NCBI GenBank assembly: GCA_965222015.1
Contig: CBDCTL010000022.1
Span: 721,223 to 785,222, forward strand
Direction: 5' to 3'
DNA length: 64,000 nt
Source: JANQPX01 sp965222015
Lineage (GTDB): Bacteria; Pseudomonadota; Alphaproteobacteria; Geminicoccales; Geminicoccaceae
A program made the position numbers and the translations under genes. Below, in pieces: positions 25,630 to 34,102 of the stretch; positions within the stretch are counted from its first letter, which is position 1, and the number at the start of each line of letters is the position of its first letter. The notes under the pieces are model-generated. The model saw only the letters and a program-made list of their open reading frames with translations, searched no databases and had not been told where the DNA came from.

Positions 25630-26417
25630 GGGCGGGACGATGGACGACACGCTCCACGGCACCCGCGACAAGCGCGGCGACTGGCGGCCGAACGAGCCGC
25701 TCCGGGTCGGCCCGCTGCTGGACTTCCCGTGGAATCCTCTCCAGATCCTGAAATGGCTGCCGAGCTATTTTCTGCCCTGGAACGTGCTGTTCATGGCGCT
25801 GGGGGCTGTCCTCTGGTTCTGGCTTACCCCCGCACGCGAAACCGAGACCCTGGCGCCGGGCTGGGTGCTCTATATCTTGCTCCGCAACTCGGCGATCATC
25901 CTTTTGATCTACGGCGCGCTGGAGCTCTGGCTCTATGTGCGTCGCAGCGCTTCAAAAAACAGACCAGCGCTCCGGCCGCTTCTGGTTCGAAGAGCCAGAA
26001 CCTCGACAAAGCCCAGACGGCTCACGGCCGGCTTATGGGGCCGGGACGATGGACGTTCGGACACGCTCGGGCCGGGATTTCCGGCGCAGATCCTGACGCG
26101 AGCCAAGATCGAGCGAGACGCGGCGATGCTGGCGGCCGAACGAGCCGCTCCGGGATCGGCCCGCTGCTGGACTTCCCGTGGAATCCTCTCCAGATCCTGA
26201 AATGGCTGCCGAGCTATTTTCTGCCCTGGAACGTGCTGTTCATGGCGCTGGGGGCTCGAGCAGCTCGTCCGCCGAGAACTGGTTCTGGCTTACCCCCGCA
26301 CGCGAAACCATGGAGACCCTGGCGCCGGGCTGGGTGCTCTATATCTTGCTCCGCAACTCGGCGATCATCCTTTTGATCTACGGCGCGCTGGAGCTCTGGC
26401 TCTACTGTGCGTCGCAG
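25605..26417 (+). repeat. Imperfect direct repeat inside the second hydroxylase gene
   Basis: The segment 25605-25947 (tail of the first hydroxylase gene plus the start of the second) recurs, altered, at about 26012-26417. Within it, 25681-25947 and 26129-26417 are nearly identical apart from a few short insertions (for example ~17 nt after GGGGCT near 26255). The upstream part of the second copy is heavily garbled. Confidence 0.8.
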
Positions 26418-27129
26418 GCAGGACAACCGCTTCAAATACAACAGGAAATTTCCGGCGGATCAGCCGTCCGGCGTCTTCTGGTTCAAGAGCCAGAACCTCG
26501 ACAATGCGCTCCGCACCTTCGGCTCCGGCCTGCCGATCTGGTCCGCCTACGAGGTCGGCATGCTCTGGGCCTGGGCCAACGAAATCGGCCCCTGGACCAC
26601 GTTCGGCGACAACCCGCTCTGGCTGATCGCTTTCATGCTGGCGATCCCGCTGCTCCACGAACTCCACTTCTTCTGCATCCACCGCCTGATCCACATCCCC
26701 GTTCTCTATAGGTGGGTGCATTCGGTCCATCACAATTCGATCAACCCGTCGCCCTGGTCGTCTCTCTCGATGCACCCGGTCGAGCATCTGCTCTACTGGT
26801 CCGACATTCTCCTGCACCTGATCCTGCCGTCCCATCCGCTGCTGGTGCTCTACCACCTGAACGTCACCGGCACGGGTGCCGTGATCGGCCATGTCGGCTT
26901 CGACAAGGTCGAGACCGGCGAGGAGGGCGGCGTCGATACCCACGCCTTTGCCCACTACCTCCACCACAAATATTTCGAGGTGAACTACGCCGACGGCATG
27001 CTGCCGCTCGATAAGTGGTTCGGCACCTGGCACGACGGCACGGCCGAGGGCGATCGGCTGATGAAAGAGCGCTACAGGCGAAAAAAGGAACGCATGAATA
27101 GAAAAACCGGCGCAGCGCCAGCAGCTTAG
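25640..27129 (+). pseudogene. Second sterol desaturase/hydroxylase paralogue, interrupted by a scrambled internal repeat
   Basis: The N-terminus (MDDTLHGTRDKRGDWRPNEP, to about 25945) and the C-terminal two-thirds (26407-27129, with HELHFFCIHRLIH, HSVHHNS, HAFAHYLHHKYFEVNYAD) are clearly a homologue of the preceding gene. They are in different frames and separated by ~460 bp. That insert repeats the N-terminal coding part (25681-25947 recurs at 26129-26417) with small insertions and substitutions. Removing the duplicate would restore an open frame of about 340 codons. It is either a true broken gene or an assembly error. Confidence 0.8.
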
Positions 27130-27304
27130 GCGCGCGCCGAGGAGTCCGCTTTCGTCGACGGCACGGACATGCAAGCCCGGTCGTCGCCGGAGGCGACATT
27201 CGGGGAGGCAAGAGCCGGAATTTGGCTTGGCTCGCGCATCCGCTAACGCAAACACCGGTCTTCCGATCCGTTAGGGAAGCGACACGACAAGAAGGGAGCA
27301 AGAC
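27130..27304. promoter_or_regulatory. Leader of the ABC transporter operon
   Basis: 175 bp without a gene. It ends in a strong ribosome-binding site (AGAAGGGAG) ahead of the ATG at 27305. No specific promoter or operator could be recognised. Confidence 0.35.
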
Positions 27305-28261
27305 ATGAAGACGATGAAAAAGCTGATGCTGGCCACGGTGGCGAGCGTCATGACCACTACCGGCGCCATGGCCGCCGACATCGCGGTGATCGCCGGCTCG
27401 ATCGAGGACGGCTTCTTCAATCTGATCAAGAAGGGCGTCGATGACGCCACGCTGGCGGTCGAAGCCAATGGCGGCTCGGTCAACTATCTGCGCACCCAGA
27501 ACTACGACAATTTCGGCCCCGATCTGGTGCAGCTGATCAACACCGCCGTCAGCCAGGGCGTGGACGGCATCGCGATCCCCGTCTGGGTGGCGGAAAGCCA
27601 GGTGCCGGCCCTTCAGGCCGCCGCCGAGCAGGGCATCAAGATCATGATGTACAACTCGGGCGCCGACGTGCAGAAGGACATCAGCGGCATCAACTATTTC
27701 GGCTCGGACGAATACACGGCCGGCGTCGCCGGCGGTGAGTACCTCGCCAAGAACGGTGCCAAAAAAATCATCTGCCATATCCAGGTGCCGGGTGCGGTCA
27801 ATCTGGAATCCCGCTGTGCCGGCGTGAAGGAAGGCGGCGAGGCCAATGGCGCCGAGGTGATCAACCTGCCGCTGCCGGCCAATCTCGATCAGAACGTCAC
27901 CGGCACCTCCGAGGCGATCAAGGCGGAGCTTTTGAAGGATCCTTCGATCGACGCCGTGATTACGCTCGCCGCCTGGGCGTCCGATGCGGCCTCCGTCGCC
28001 ATCATGCAGTCCCGCCCCACCGTCATGCTCGGCACCTTCGACATGAGCCCCGCCGTGCTGGAGCGCATCCAGGGCGGCAGCCAGACCATGGCGATCGACC
28101 AGCAGCCCTACCTCCAGGGATTTCTGGCGACCTCCATGCTCGCCGCGCATATCGACTTCGGCACCGAGCTCGCCACCGACCCGGTCCTGACCGGTCCGGC
28201 GATCGTCGATGCCTCGAACATCGAGAGCGCACTCGCCGGCGTCGAGAAGGGCGCTCGCTAA
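27305..28261 (+). CDS. Sugar ABC transporter substrate-binding protein (RbsB/MocB-like)
   Basis: 318 aa. The signal peptide MKTMKKLMLATVASVMTTTGAMA is followed by a type-I periplasmic binding fold of the Peripla_BP_4 family (ADIAVIAGSIEDGFFNLIKKGVDDA, INTAVSQGVDGIAIPV, IDAVITLAAWASDAAS). It captures a sugar or cyclitol in the periplasm. It is the first transporter gene after the hydroxylases, and the strong stem-loop 15 bp after its stop fits the usual high expression of binding proteins. Confidence 0.9.
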   Translation: MKTMKKLMLATVASVMTTTGAMAADIAVIAGSIEDGFFNLIKKGVDDATLAVEANGGSVNYLRTQNYDNFGPDLVQLINTAVSQGVDGIAIPVWVAESQVPALQAAAEQGIKIMMYNSGADVQKDISGINYFGSDEYTAGVAGGEYLAKNGAKKIICHIQVPGAVNLESRCAGVKEGGEANGAEVINLPLPANLDQNVTGTSEAIKAELLKDPSIDAVITLAAWASDAASVAIMQSRPTVMLGTFDMSPAVLERIQGGSQTMAIDQQPYLQGFLATSMLAAHIDFGTELATDPVLTGPAIVDASNIESALAGVEKGAR

Positions 28262-28275
28262 AGCCGGCTCCCGAA

Positions 28276-28320
28276 CTCCGGTCAGCCCGGTGCGTCAAAG
28301 GCGCCGGGCTGACACCGGAG
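28276..28320 (+). terminator. Intercistronic stem-loop after the binding-protein gene
   Basis: CTCCGGTCAGCCCGG pairs with CCGGGCTGA-CA-CCGGAG (15 bp, one 2-nt bulge, 13-nt loop). No T-run follows, so it is more likely an mRNA-stabilising or attenuating hairpin between the binding protein and permease than a full terminator. Confidence 0.65.
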
Positions 28321-28376
28321 ATCGTAAATGAGCGGCCGCCACCCCGGAAACCGCGAGGCCAGGTGAGAAAAATCCG

Positions 28377-29381
28377 ATGGGCAATCTTTCATTCGACAGT
28401 TTGATCAGACGGCCGGAGGCAGGTGCGTTTCTGGGCATGGTCTTCGTCTTCATTTTCTTCGTCATCTTCGGCGGCAAGAACTTCACCTCCTTCGCCGGCG
28501 CTGCGAGCTGGCTGAACGTCGCGGCCAATCTCGGCATCATCGCGATTCCGATCGGATTCCTGATGATCGCCGGCGAGCTGGACATCTCCATCGGCGCCAT
28601 GGTGCCGGCGGCCTCCATGTCGATGGGCATCATCTCCGGCTATTACGGCCTTCCGATCCTGGTCGGCGTCGGCCTCACCCTCGGCTTCGCCGCCATCGTC
28701 GGCTGGATCAACGGCATGCTGGTGGTGCGCACCGCCGTGCCCTCGCTGATCGTCACCCTCGGCACGCTGTTCGCGGTCGCCGGTCTGACGCTCTTCCTCT
28801 CGATCATCCTGACCGACACCACGGCCGTTGCCCTCAAGGCGCCGGCCTGGGCCAAGGCGGTGTTCGGCGATTTCTATTTCGGCTCCTATCAGGTGATCAT
28901 CGCCTGGTGGCTCGCGCTCACCGCCATCTACGTCTACTTTCTGCACTTTTCGCCCTGGGGGAACTGGCTGTTCGCCATGGGCGGCGACAAGGAGAGCGCA
29001 CGAAACGCCGGCATTCCGACCAACCGCTTCACCATCTCGCTGTTCGTCCTGTCCTCGATGAGCGCCGCCTTCGTCGGCTTGTGTCAGACCATCCTGTTCA
29101 ACTCCGCCCAGGTCTCGACCGGCATGTCCTTCATTTTCAACACCATCATTTCGGTGGTGATCGGCGGTGTGCTCCTGACCGGCGGCTTCGGCTCGGTGAT
29201 CGGCATCGTCTTCGGCACGCTCACCTTCGCCATGGTCAATCAGGGCATCTACTTCACCGACTTCGATCGCAACCTCTCCAGCCTGATCGTCGGCGTGATG
29301 CTGCTGATCGCGGTCTTGATGAACAACACCTTCAGGCAGATGGCGGTGAGCTACGCCGGCCCGAAGAAGAAAACAGCGTGA
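28377..29381 (+). CDS. Sugar ABC transporter permease (RbsC-like)
   Basis: 334 aa with about 9-10 membrane segments. The BPD_transp_2 family hallmark is IAIPIGFLMIAGELDISIGAMVPAASM, and GGVLLTGGFGSVIGIVFGTL corresponds to the EAA-like region. It forms the channel with the ATPase gene 8 bp downstream. It follows the binding protein after a 115-bp gap containing the hairpin. Confidence 0.92.
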   Translation: MGNLSFDSLIRRPEAGAFLGMVFVFIFFVIFGGKNFTSFAGAASWLNVAANLGIIAIPIGFLMIAGELDISIGAMVPAASMSMGIISGYYGLPILVGVGLTLGFAAIVGWINGMLVVRTAVPSLIVTLGTLFAVAGLTLFLSIILTDTTAVALKAPAWAKAVFGDFYFGSYQVIIAWWLALTAIYVYFLHFSPWGNWLFAMGGDKESARNAGIPTNRFTISLFVLSSMSAAFVGLCQTILFNSAQVSTGMSFIFNTIISVVIGGVLLTGGFGSVIGIVFGTLTFAMVNQGIYFTDFDRNLSSLIVGVMLLIAVLMNNTFRQMAVSYAGPKKKTA

Positions 29382-29389
29382 GGTCCGCA

Positions 29390-30229
29390 ATGTCCGACAA
29401 AACCCCGGTTATCGAACTCCGGAATGTCGACAAGTCCTTCGGCCCGATCGACGTTCTCCACGATATTTCGCTGAAGGTGGGTGAGGGTGAGGTGCTCTGC
29501 CTCTTGGGCGACAACGGCGCCGGCAAGTCGACCCTGATCAAGACGCTGGCCGGCGTGCACCAGCCGACCCGCGGCGAGATCCTGATGGACGGCGAGGCCG
29601 TGACCTTCGACCGTCCGCGAGACGCCCAGGAGCGAGGCATCGCCACGGTGCATCAGTTCGGCGGCACCTTCCCTCTGATGTCGATCGGCCGCACCTTCTT
29701 CGTCGGCGCCGAGCCGACCAGGAAGGTCGGGCCGTTCGTGGTCTATGACCGCGAGACCGCCAATCGGATCGCGGTCAAGGCGGTGCAGGATTTCGGCATC
29801 ACCCGGATCGACGACGGCGATCGCCTGGTCGGCGGCCTTTCCGGCGGCGAACGCCAGTCGCTCGCCATCGCCCGTGCCGTGCATTTCGGCGCGCGCGTCC
29901 TGATCCTGGACGAGCCGACCGCGGCACTCGGTGTCAAGCAGGCCGCCCATGTGCTCAGGATCGTGAACGAGGCCAAGCGCCGCGGCCTCGCCGTCATCTT
30001 CATCACCCACCAGGTCATGCACGCCATGGCCGTGGGCGATCACTTCGCGGTGCTGATCCGCGGCGCCATCGCCGCCGATTTCCGCAAGGGCGAAAAGACC
30101 CGCGAAGAGATCACCGACCTGATGGCCGGCGGCCAGAACATGGCCGATCTCGAAGCCGAGATCGAGAGCTACATGGACACCCATGAGGGCCACGCGCCTC
30201 CCGTCGACGAGCTGCAGAAACCGCACTGA
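29390..30229 (+). CDS. Sugar ABC transporter ATP-binding protein, single nucleotide-binding domain
   Basis: 279 aa. Walker A is GDNGAGKST, the signature LSGGERQSLAIARAV, Walker B LILDEPTA, and the H-loop FITHQ. Unlike RbsA/MglA (~500 aa, two domains) it has one domain, so it must act as a homodimer. The C-terminal extension (ADLEAEIESYMDTHEG) is acidic. It completes the importer with the two preceding genes. Confidence 0.92.
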   Translation: MSDKTPVIELRNVDKSFGPIDVLHDISLKVGEGEVLCLLGDNGAGKSTLIKTLAGVHQPTRGEILMDGEAVTFDRPRDAQERGIATVHQFGGTFPLMSIGRTFFVGAEPTRKVGPFVVYDRETANRIAVKAVQDFGITRIDDGDRLVGGLSGGERQSLAIARAVHFGARVLILDEPTAALGVKQAAHVLRIVNEAKRRGLAVIFITHQVMHAMAVGDHFAVLIRGAIAADFRKGEKTREEITDLMAGGQNMADLEAEIESYMDTHEGHAPPVDELQKPH

Positions 30230-30294
30230 ACTAGGCGGCGCGCCCGCTCACCCGGGTGCGCCATCCGCAACGACACCAGAAGGTACGAAAAGAT

Positions 30295-30603
30295 ATGCCT
30301 TGGATCGACGCCTGTTCCACCGACGACATCGAGGCCGAAGAGGTGATCCGCTTCGACCATGAAGGCCGCAGCTTCGCCATCTACCGCGGCCCCGCCGACG
30401 ATTATTTCTGCACGGACGGGCTTTGCACCCATGAGGAGGTGCATCTCGCCGACGGGCTGGTGATGGAGTACTCGATCGAGTGCCCGAAGCACGCCAGCAT
30501 GTTCGACTACCGCACCGGCGAGGTCGAAACCCCACCCGCCTGCGAGGACCTGAACACCTACCCGACCAAGGTCGAGAACGGCCGCGTGATGATCGAAATC
30601 TGA
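30295..30603 (+). CDS. Rieske 2Fe-2S ferredoxin, MocE-like
   Basis: 102 aa. The Rieske cluster ligands are visible as C-T-H in DGLCTHEEVHLADG and C-x2-H in ECPKHASMFDYRTGE. It is a soluble ferredoxin of the type that feeds oxygenases; in rhizopine catabolism MocE serves the MocD oxygenase. It is in the operon with the ABC importer and two di-iron hydroxylases, so an electron-donor role to those enzymes is a reasonable inference. No dedicated reductase (MocF-like) was found in this window. Confidence 0.88.
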   Translation: MPWIDACSTDDIEAEEVIRFDHEGRSFAIYRGPADDYFCTDGLCTHEEVHLADGLVMEYSIECPKHASMFDYRTGEVETPPACEDLNTYPTKVENGRVMIEI

Positions 30604-30655
30604 GCATCGATCCAAGCCGCCATTCGAAGGCCGAGCAACGTTGAGGGGGACCTGT

Positions 30656-31465
30656 ATGCTGGACAGAAATCGAAAGAGCGTCGCCGATATCCGCGCGATG
30701 AAGGCGCGGGGCCAGAAGATCTCGATGCTCTTCGTCAGGACGCCTGAGGAGGCCGCGGCCGCCGATCAGGCCGGCATCGACATGCTGTCGATCGAGGGCC
30801 GGTATTTTTCCGCCGAGATGCGCGCGGCCTCTGGCCGCTGCTTCGTGCAGGTCGGCCTGCCCTACGGTCCCGCGGGCGATCTCGCGACCGCCGAGGACTA
30901 TCTGCGCGCCGCATTTCACTTCATGGCGCTGGGTGGCGACTGCTTCTACTGCGCCGCCTCCCTCGACATCCAGAAAACCCTTTGCGACAACGCCATCCCC
31001 ATCGTCGCCCATGTCGGCCTGATCCCGTCCCAATGCACCTGGACCGGCGGGTTCAAGGCGGTCGGCAAGACAGCGTCGAGCGCGCGCATGGTGTTCGATC
31101 ACGTGAAGCGCCTGGAGGCCATCGGCTGTTTCGGCGCCGAACTCGAAGTCGTGCCTGATCGCGTCGGCGAATACATCTCCAAGAACACCTCGATGATCAT
31201 GCTCGGCATGGGCGCCGGTCCCGGTGCCGATGCGCAATATCTCTTCACCGAGGACGTGCTCGGCCACACCGACGGCCACCGCCCGCGCCACGCCAAAGTG
31301 TACCGCGACTTCGCCGCCGAGTTCGACCGGCTGCAGAACGAGCGCGTCACCGCCTTCAGGGAATTCATCGAAGACGTGAACAGCGGCGCCTATCCGGCGC
31401 CCGAGCACAGCGTTCCCATCGAAGACGGTGAGTTCGAGGCGTTCGTCGCCGGCCTGAAAGACTGA
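30656..31465 (+). CDS. PanB-like (3-methyl-2-oxobutanoate hydroxymethyltransferase family) protein
   Basis: 269 aa barrel related to ketopantoate hydroxymethyltransferase. VAHVGLIPSQCTWTGGFKAVGKT, ELEVVP (the family's catalytic Glu region) and LGMGAGPGADAQYLFTEDVLG align with PanB. The two usual metal-binding aspartates appear to be missing: SIEGRYF stands where PanB has GDSL, and QVGLPYGP replaces ADLPFG. It is therefore a divergent member whose reaction may differ (retro-aldol or C1 transfer). The start at 30656 has GAGGGGGA upstream. It is co-transcribed with the Rieske gene. Confidence 0.75.
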   Translation: MLDRNRKSVADIRAMKARGQKISMLFVRTPEEAAAADQAGIDMLSIEGRYFSAEMRAASGRCFVQVGLPYGPAGDLATAEDYLRAAFHFMALGGDCFYCAASLDIQKTLCDNAIPIVAHVGLIPSQCTWTGGFKAVGKTASSARMVFDHVKRLEAIGCFGAELEVVPDRVGEYISKNTSMIMLGMGAGPGADAQYLFTEDVLGHTDGHRPRHAKVYRDFAAEFDRLQNERVTAFREFIEDVNSGAYPAPEHSVPIEDGEFEAFVAGLKD

Positions 31466-31487
31466 ACACGCCCGGGGAGGAAACAGG

Positions 31488-32513
31488 TTGAAAATCGGAC
31501 TGGTCGGCTACGGCACCGGAGGCCGCCATTTCCACGCGCCCTTCGTGGCGGCGGCCGAAGACGTCGAGCTGACGGGCGTGGTGGCGCGCGCACCGAAAAC
31601 CACGGCCGCGGTCAAGGAAGACCTCCCGGGCGTCGCCATCTATCCGAGCCTGACGGCGATGATCGAAGCGGGCGGCCTGGACGCCGTCACCATCACCACG
31701 CCGCCGGAAACCAGGCGCGCACTGGTGCTCGAGGCGATCGACGCAGGCCTGCATGTCATCGCCGACAAGCCGTTCGCGCCCAGTGCCGAAGGCGGGCGCG
31801 GGCTGGATGAGGCGGCTCGGAAGAAAGGCGTGATCCTCGGCGTGTTTCATAATCGCCGTCTCGATTCCGACATGCAGACACTCAGGAAACTGATCGAGGA
31901 CGGCCGCCTCGGCCGCGTCTGGCGGGTGCATTCGCGGATGGATTTCGATGATCCCGCCACCCTCGAAGCCGGGCCGACGGGCGGCCTTCTTCGCGATCTC
32001 GGCAGCCATCTGGTCGACCAGATGCTCTGGTTGCTCGGCCCGGCCGTCGCCGTCGATGCGCAGCTCGACCATGTCGATCTCCCCGAAGGCAGGACGGACG
32101 CCGGCTTCACCATTGCGATCCGGCATGCGAGCGGCCAGCACTCCCACGTCTCGGCGAGCAAGCTCAATCACCTGAATATCCGCGAACTCCGCGCCTATGG
32201 CGACAAGGGCGCCTACATCGCCTCGGGCACCGACGTGCAGGCGCAGTCGATTTTTTCGGGGAAGCGTCCGGTCGACGACATGGCCGGATGGGGCTTCGAG
32301 CCGGAGAGCCATTGGGGCGTGCTCCATACTGAAACCGGTGAAGAGCGTATCCCGGCGGAACAGGGGCGCTATCACGATTATTACGACGCCTTTGCCGAGG
32401 CCGTGCGCGAAGGCGGTCCGCCGCCGGTGACGGCGACCGAGGCTGCCGAGACGCTCGTAGTACTCGACGCCGCGCGAACAAGCGCCGAGGAGGGCCGCTC
32501 GGTCACGCTTTGA
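31488..32513 (+). CDS. Gfo/Idh/MocA family oxidoreductase
   Basis: 341 aa. The N-terminal Rossmann fold (LVGYGTGGRHFHAPF) carries the family's catalytic lysine in ADKPFAPS. The C-terminal domain has the HNRRLDSDMQTLRKL and DLGSHLVDQM motifs. It oxidises or reduces sugars or cyclitols with NAD(P). TTG start at 31488, ribosome-binding site GGGGAGG. It is the last gene of the cluster and occupies the MocA position. Confidence 0.9.
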   Translation: MKIGLVGYGTGGRHFHAPFVAAAEDVELTGVVARAPKTTAAVKEDLPGVAIYPSLTAMIEAGGLDAVTITTPPETRRALVLEAIDAGLHVIADKPFAPSAEGGRGLDEAARKKGVILGVFHNRRLDSDMQTLRKLIEDGRLGRVWRVHSRMDFDDPATLEAGPTGGLLRDLGSHLVDQMLWLLGPAVAVDAQLDHVDLPEGRTDAGFTIAIRHASGQHSHVSASKLNHLNIRELRAYGDKGAYIASGTDVQAQSIFSGKRPVDDMAGWGFEPESHWGVLHTETGEERIPAEQGRYHDYYDAFAEAVREGGPPPVTATEAAETLVVLDAARTSAEEGRSVTL

Positions 32514-32644
32514 CGTGACCGCTCCGACAGCGGCGCGACCGGTGCAGGCTGCAGGTCCAAAAAAAGACTGGAACCGAACGTGGGTTTGGTGCGTATCAGC
32601 GTCGATGAGTGATGTTTTTAGTCGACGCAAAGGTTCCCGATCCC

Positions 32645-34096
32645 ATGACCGACGGTCCGATTCTAGTCTGGTTTCGCCAGGATCTCAGGCTTTCCGATCA
32701 CCGAGCGCTCCACGCCGCGATCGCCGAGGAGCGGGCGATCCTGCCCGTCTACATCCTGGACGACGAGACGCCGGGGCCCTGGCGCATGGGCGGGGCGAGC
32801 CGATGGTGGCTGCATGGCAGTCTGGCAGCGCTCAAAGCGGATCTGGAAGGCCTCGGCAGCCGGCTCGTGCTGCTGCGCGGGTTGAGCGTCGACGTCCTGG
32901 AAGGCCTCGCCAAGGAGACCGGCGCTAAGACAGTTCACGCCACCCGCCGCTACGAACCCTGGGCGCGGCAGGAGGAGGAGGATCTCGCCGAACGTCTGGA
33001 GTCCGCGGGTCGGACCTTTCGCCGCTACGCGGGAGGGCTCATGTTCGAACCGGAAAAACCGACCACCAAGGCAGGTGATCCGTTTCGCGTGTTCACGCCC
33101 TTCTACAAGGCCTGTCTCGAGCTCGGACCGCCGAAAGCCCCCCTGCCCCGACCCGAAAAAAAGCTGCCTGCGCCGGACAGCTGGCCGGCGAGTGACGATC
33201 TCGACGAGTGGGCGCTGCTGCCGGAGAAGCCCGATTGGGCCGGCGGGCTTCGCGAGACCTGGGAGCCCGGCGAGGCGGGCGCAGAAGCCAGGCTCGCGGA
33301 CTTTCTCGACGAGGCGATGGCCGGTTATGCCGAGAAGCGCAATCGCCCGGACCGGCCCGGCACGTCCCGCCTCTCGCCGCATCTTCATTTCGGCGAGATC
33401 AGCCCCCATCGCTGCTGGCAGGCGGTGGAGAACCGGCTTTCCGAGAACAGCGGCGGCGGCGCCCGTGGTGCTCGCTCCTTTCAGCGGGAGCTGATCTGGC
33501 GGGAGTTTTCCTACCATCTGCTTTTCCATTGGCCGGATCTGCCGAAGAAGGCATTTCGCCCCGAATTCGAAAAGTTTCCCTGGGACGAAGACGAGGCGGC
33601 GCTGGATGCCTGGCAGCAGGGCCGGACGGGCTATCCGATCGTCGACGCCGGCATGCGCGAGCTCTGGGAGACCGGCTGGATGCACAACCGCGTGCGCATG
33701 ATCACCGCGTCCTTTCTGATCAAAGACCTGCTGATCCCCTGGCAAGTCGGTGAAAACTGGTTCTGGGACACGCTGGTGGACGCCGATCTCGCCAGCAATT
33801 CGGCGAGCTGGCAGTGGGTCGCGGGCTCCGGCGCGGACGCCGCCCCCTATTTCCGGGTGTTCAATCCGGTCCTTCAGGGCAGGAAATTCGATCCGAAGGG
33901 CGACTATGTCAGGCGTTACGTGCCGGAGCTCGCCGATCTCGACACCGAGCATCTGCACGCGCCCTGGGAAGCGCCGAAAGAGGCGCTCGACGAGGCCGGC
34001 GTCCGGCTCGGCGAGACCTATCCGGAACCGATCGTCGACCACAAAAAGGCGCGCGCGCGCGCGCTTGCCGCTTACGAGACGGTCAAGAAAAACTGA
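32645..34096 (+). CDS. phrB: Deoxyribodipyrimidine (CPD) photolyase
   Basis: 483 aa, class I photolyase length. The antenna domain is ILVWFRQDLRLSDHRAL. FAD-domain motifs include GTSRLSPHLHFGEISP, WREFSYHLL, GYPIVDAGMRELWETGWMHNRVRMI, DADLASNSASWQWVAGSGADAAPYFRVFNP. It repairs UV-induced cyclobutane dimers with blue light. The start ATG at 32645 is chosen because homologues begin at this point. The 131 bp upstream contains no gene. Confidence 0.96.
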   Translation: MTDGPILVWFRQDLRLSDHRALHAAIAEERAILPVYILDDETPGPWRMGGASRWWLHGSLAALKADLEGLGSRLVLLRGLSVDVLEGLAKETGAKTVHATRRYEPWARQEEEDLAERLESAGRTFRRYAGGLMFEPEKPTTKAGDPFRVFTPFYKACLELGPPKAPLPRPEKKLPAPDSWPASDDLDEWALLPEKPDWAGGLRETWEPGEAGAEARLADFLDEAMAGYAEKRNRPDRPGTSRLSPHLHFGEISPHRCWQAVENRLSENSGGGARGARSFQRELIWREFSYHLLFHWPDLPKKAFRPEFEKFPWDEDEAALDAWQQGRTGYPIVDAGMRELWETGWMHNRVRMITASFLIKDLLIPWQVGENWFWDTLVDADLASNSASWQWVAGSGADAAPYFRVFNPVLQGRKFDPKGDYVRRYVPELADLDTEHLHAPWEAPKEALDEAGVRLGETYPEPIVDHKKARARALAAYETVKKN

Positions 34097-34102
34097 GCCG
34101 CT

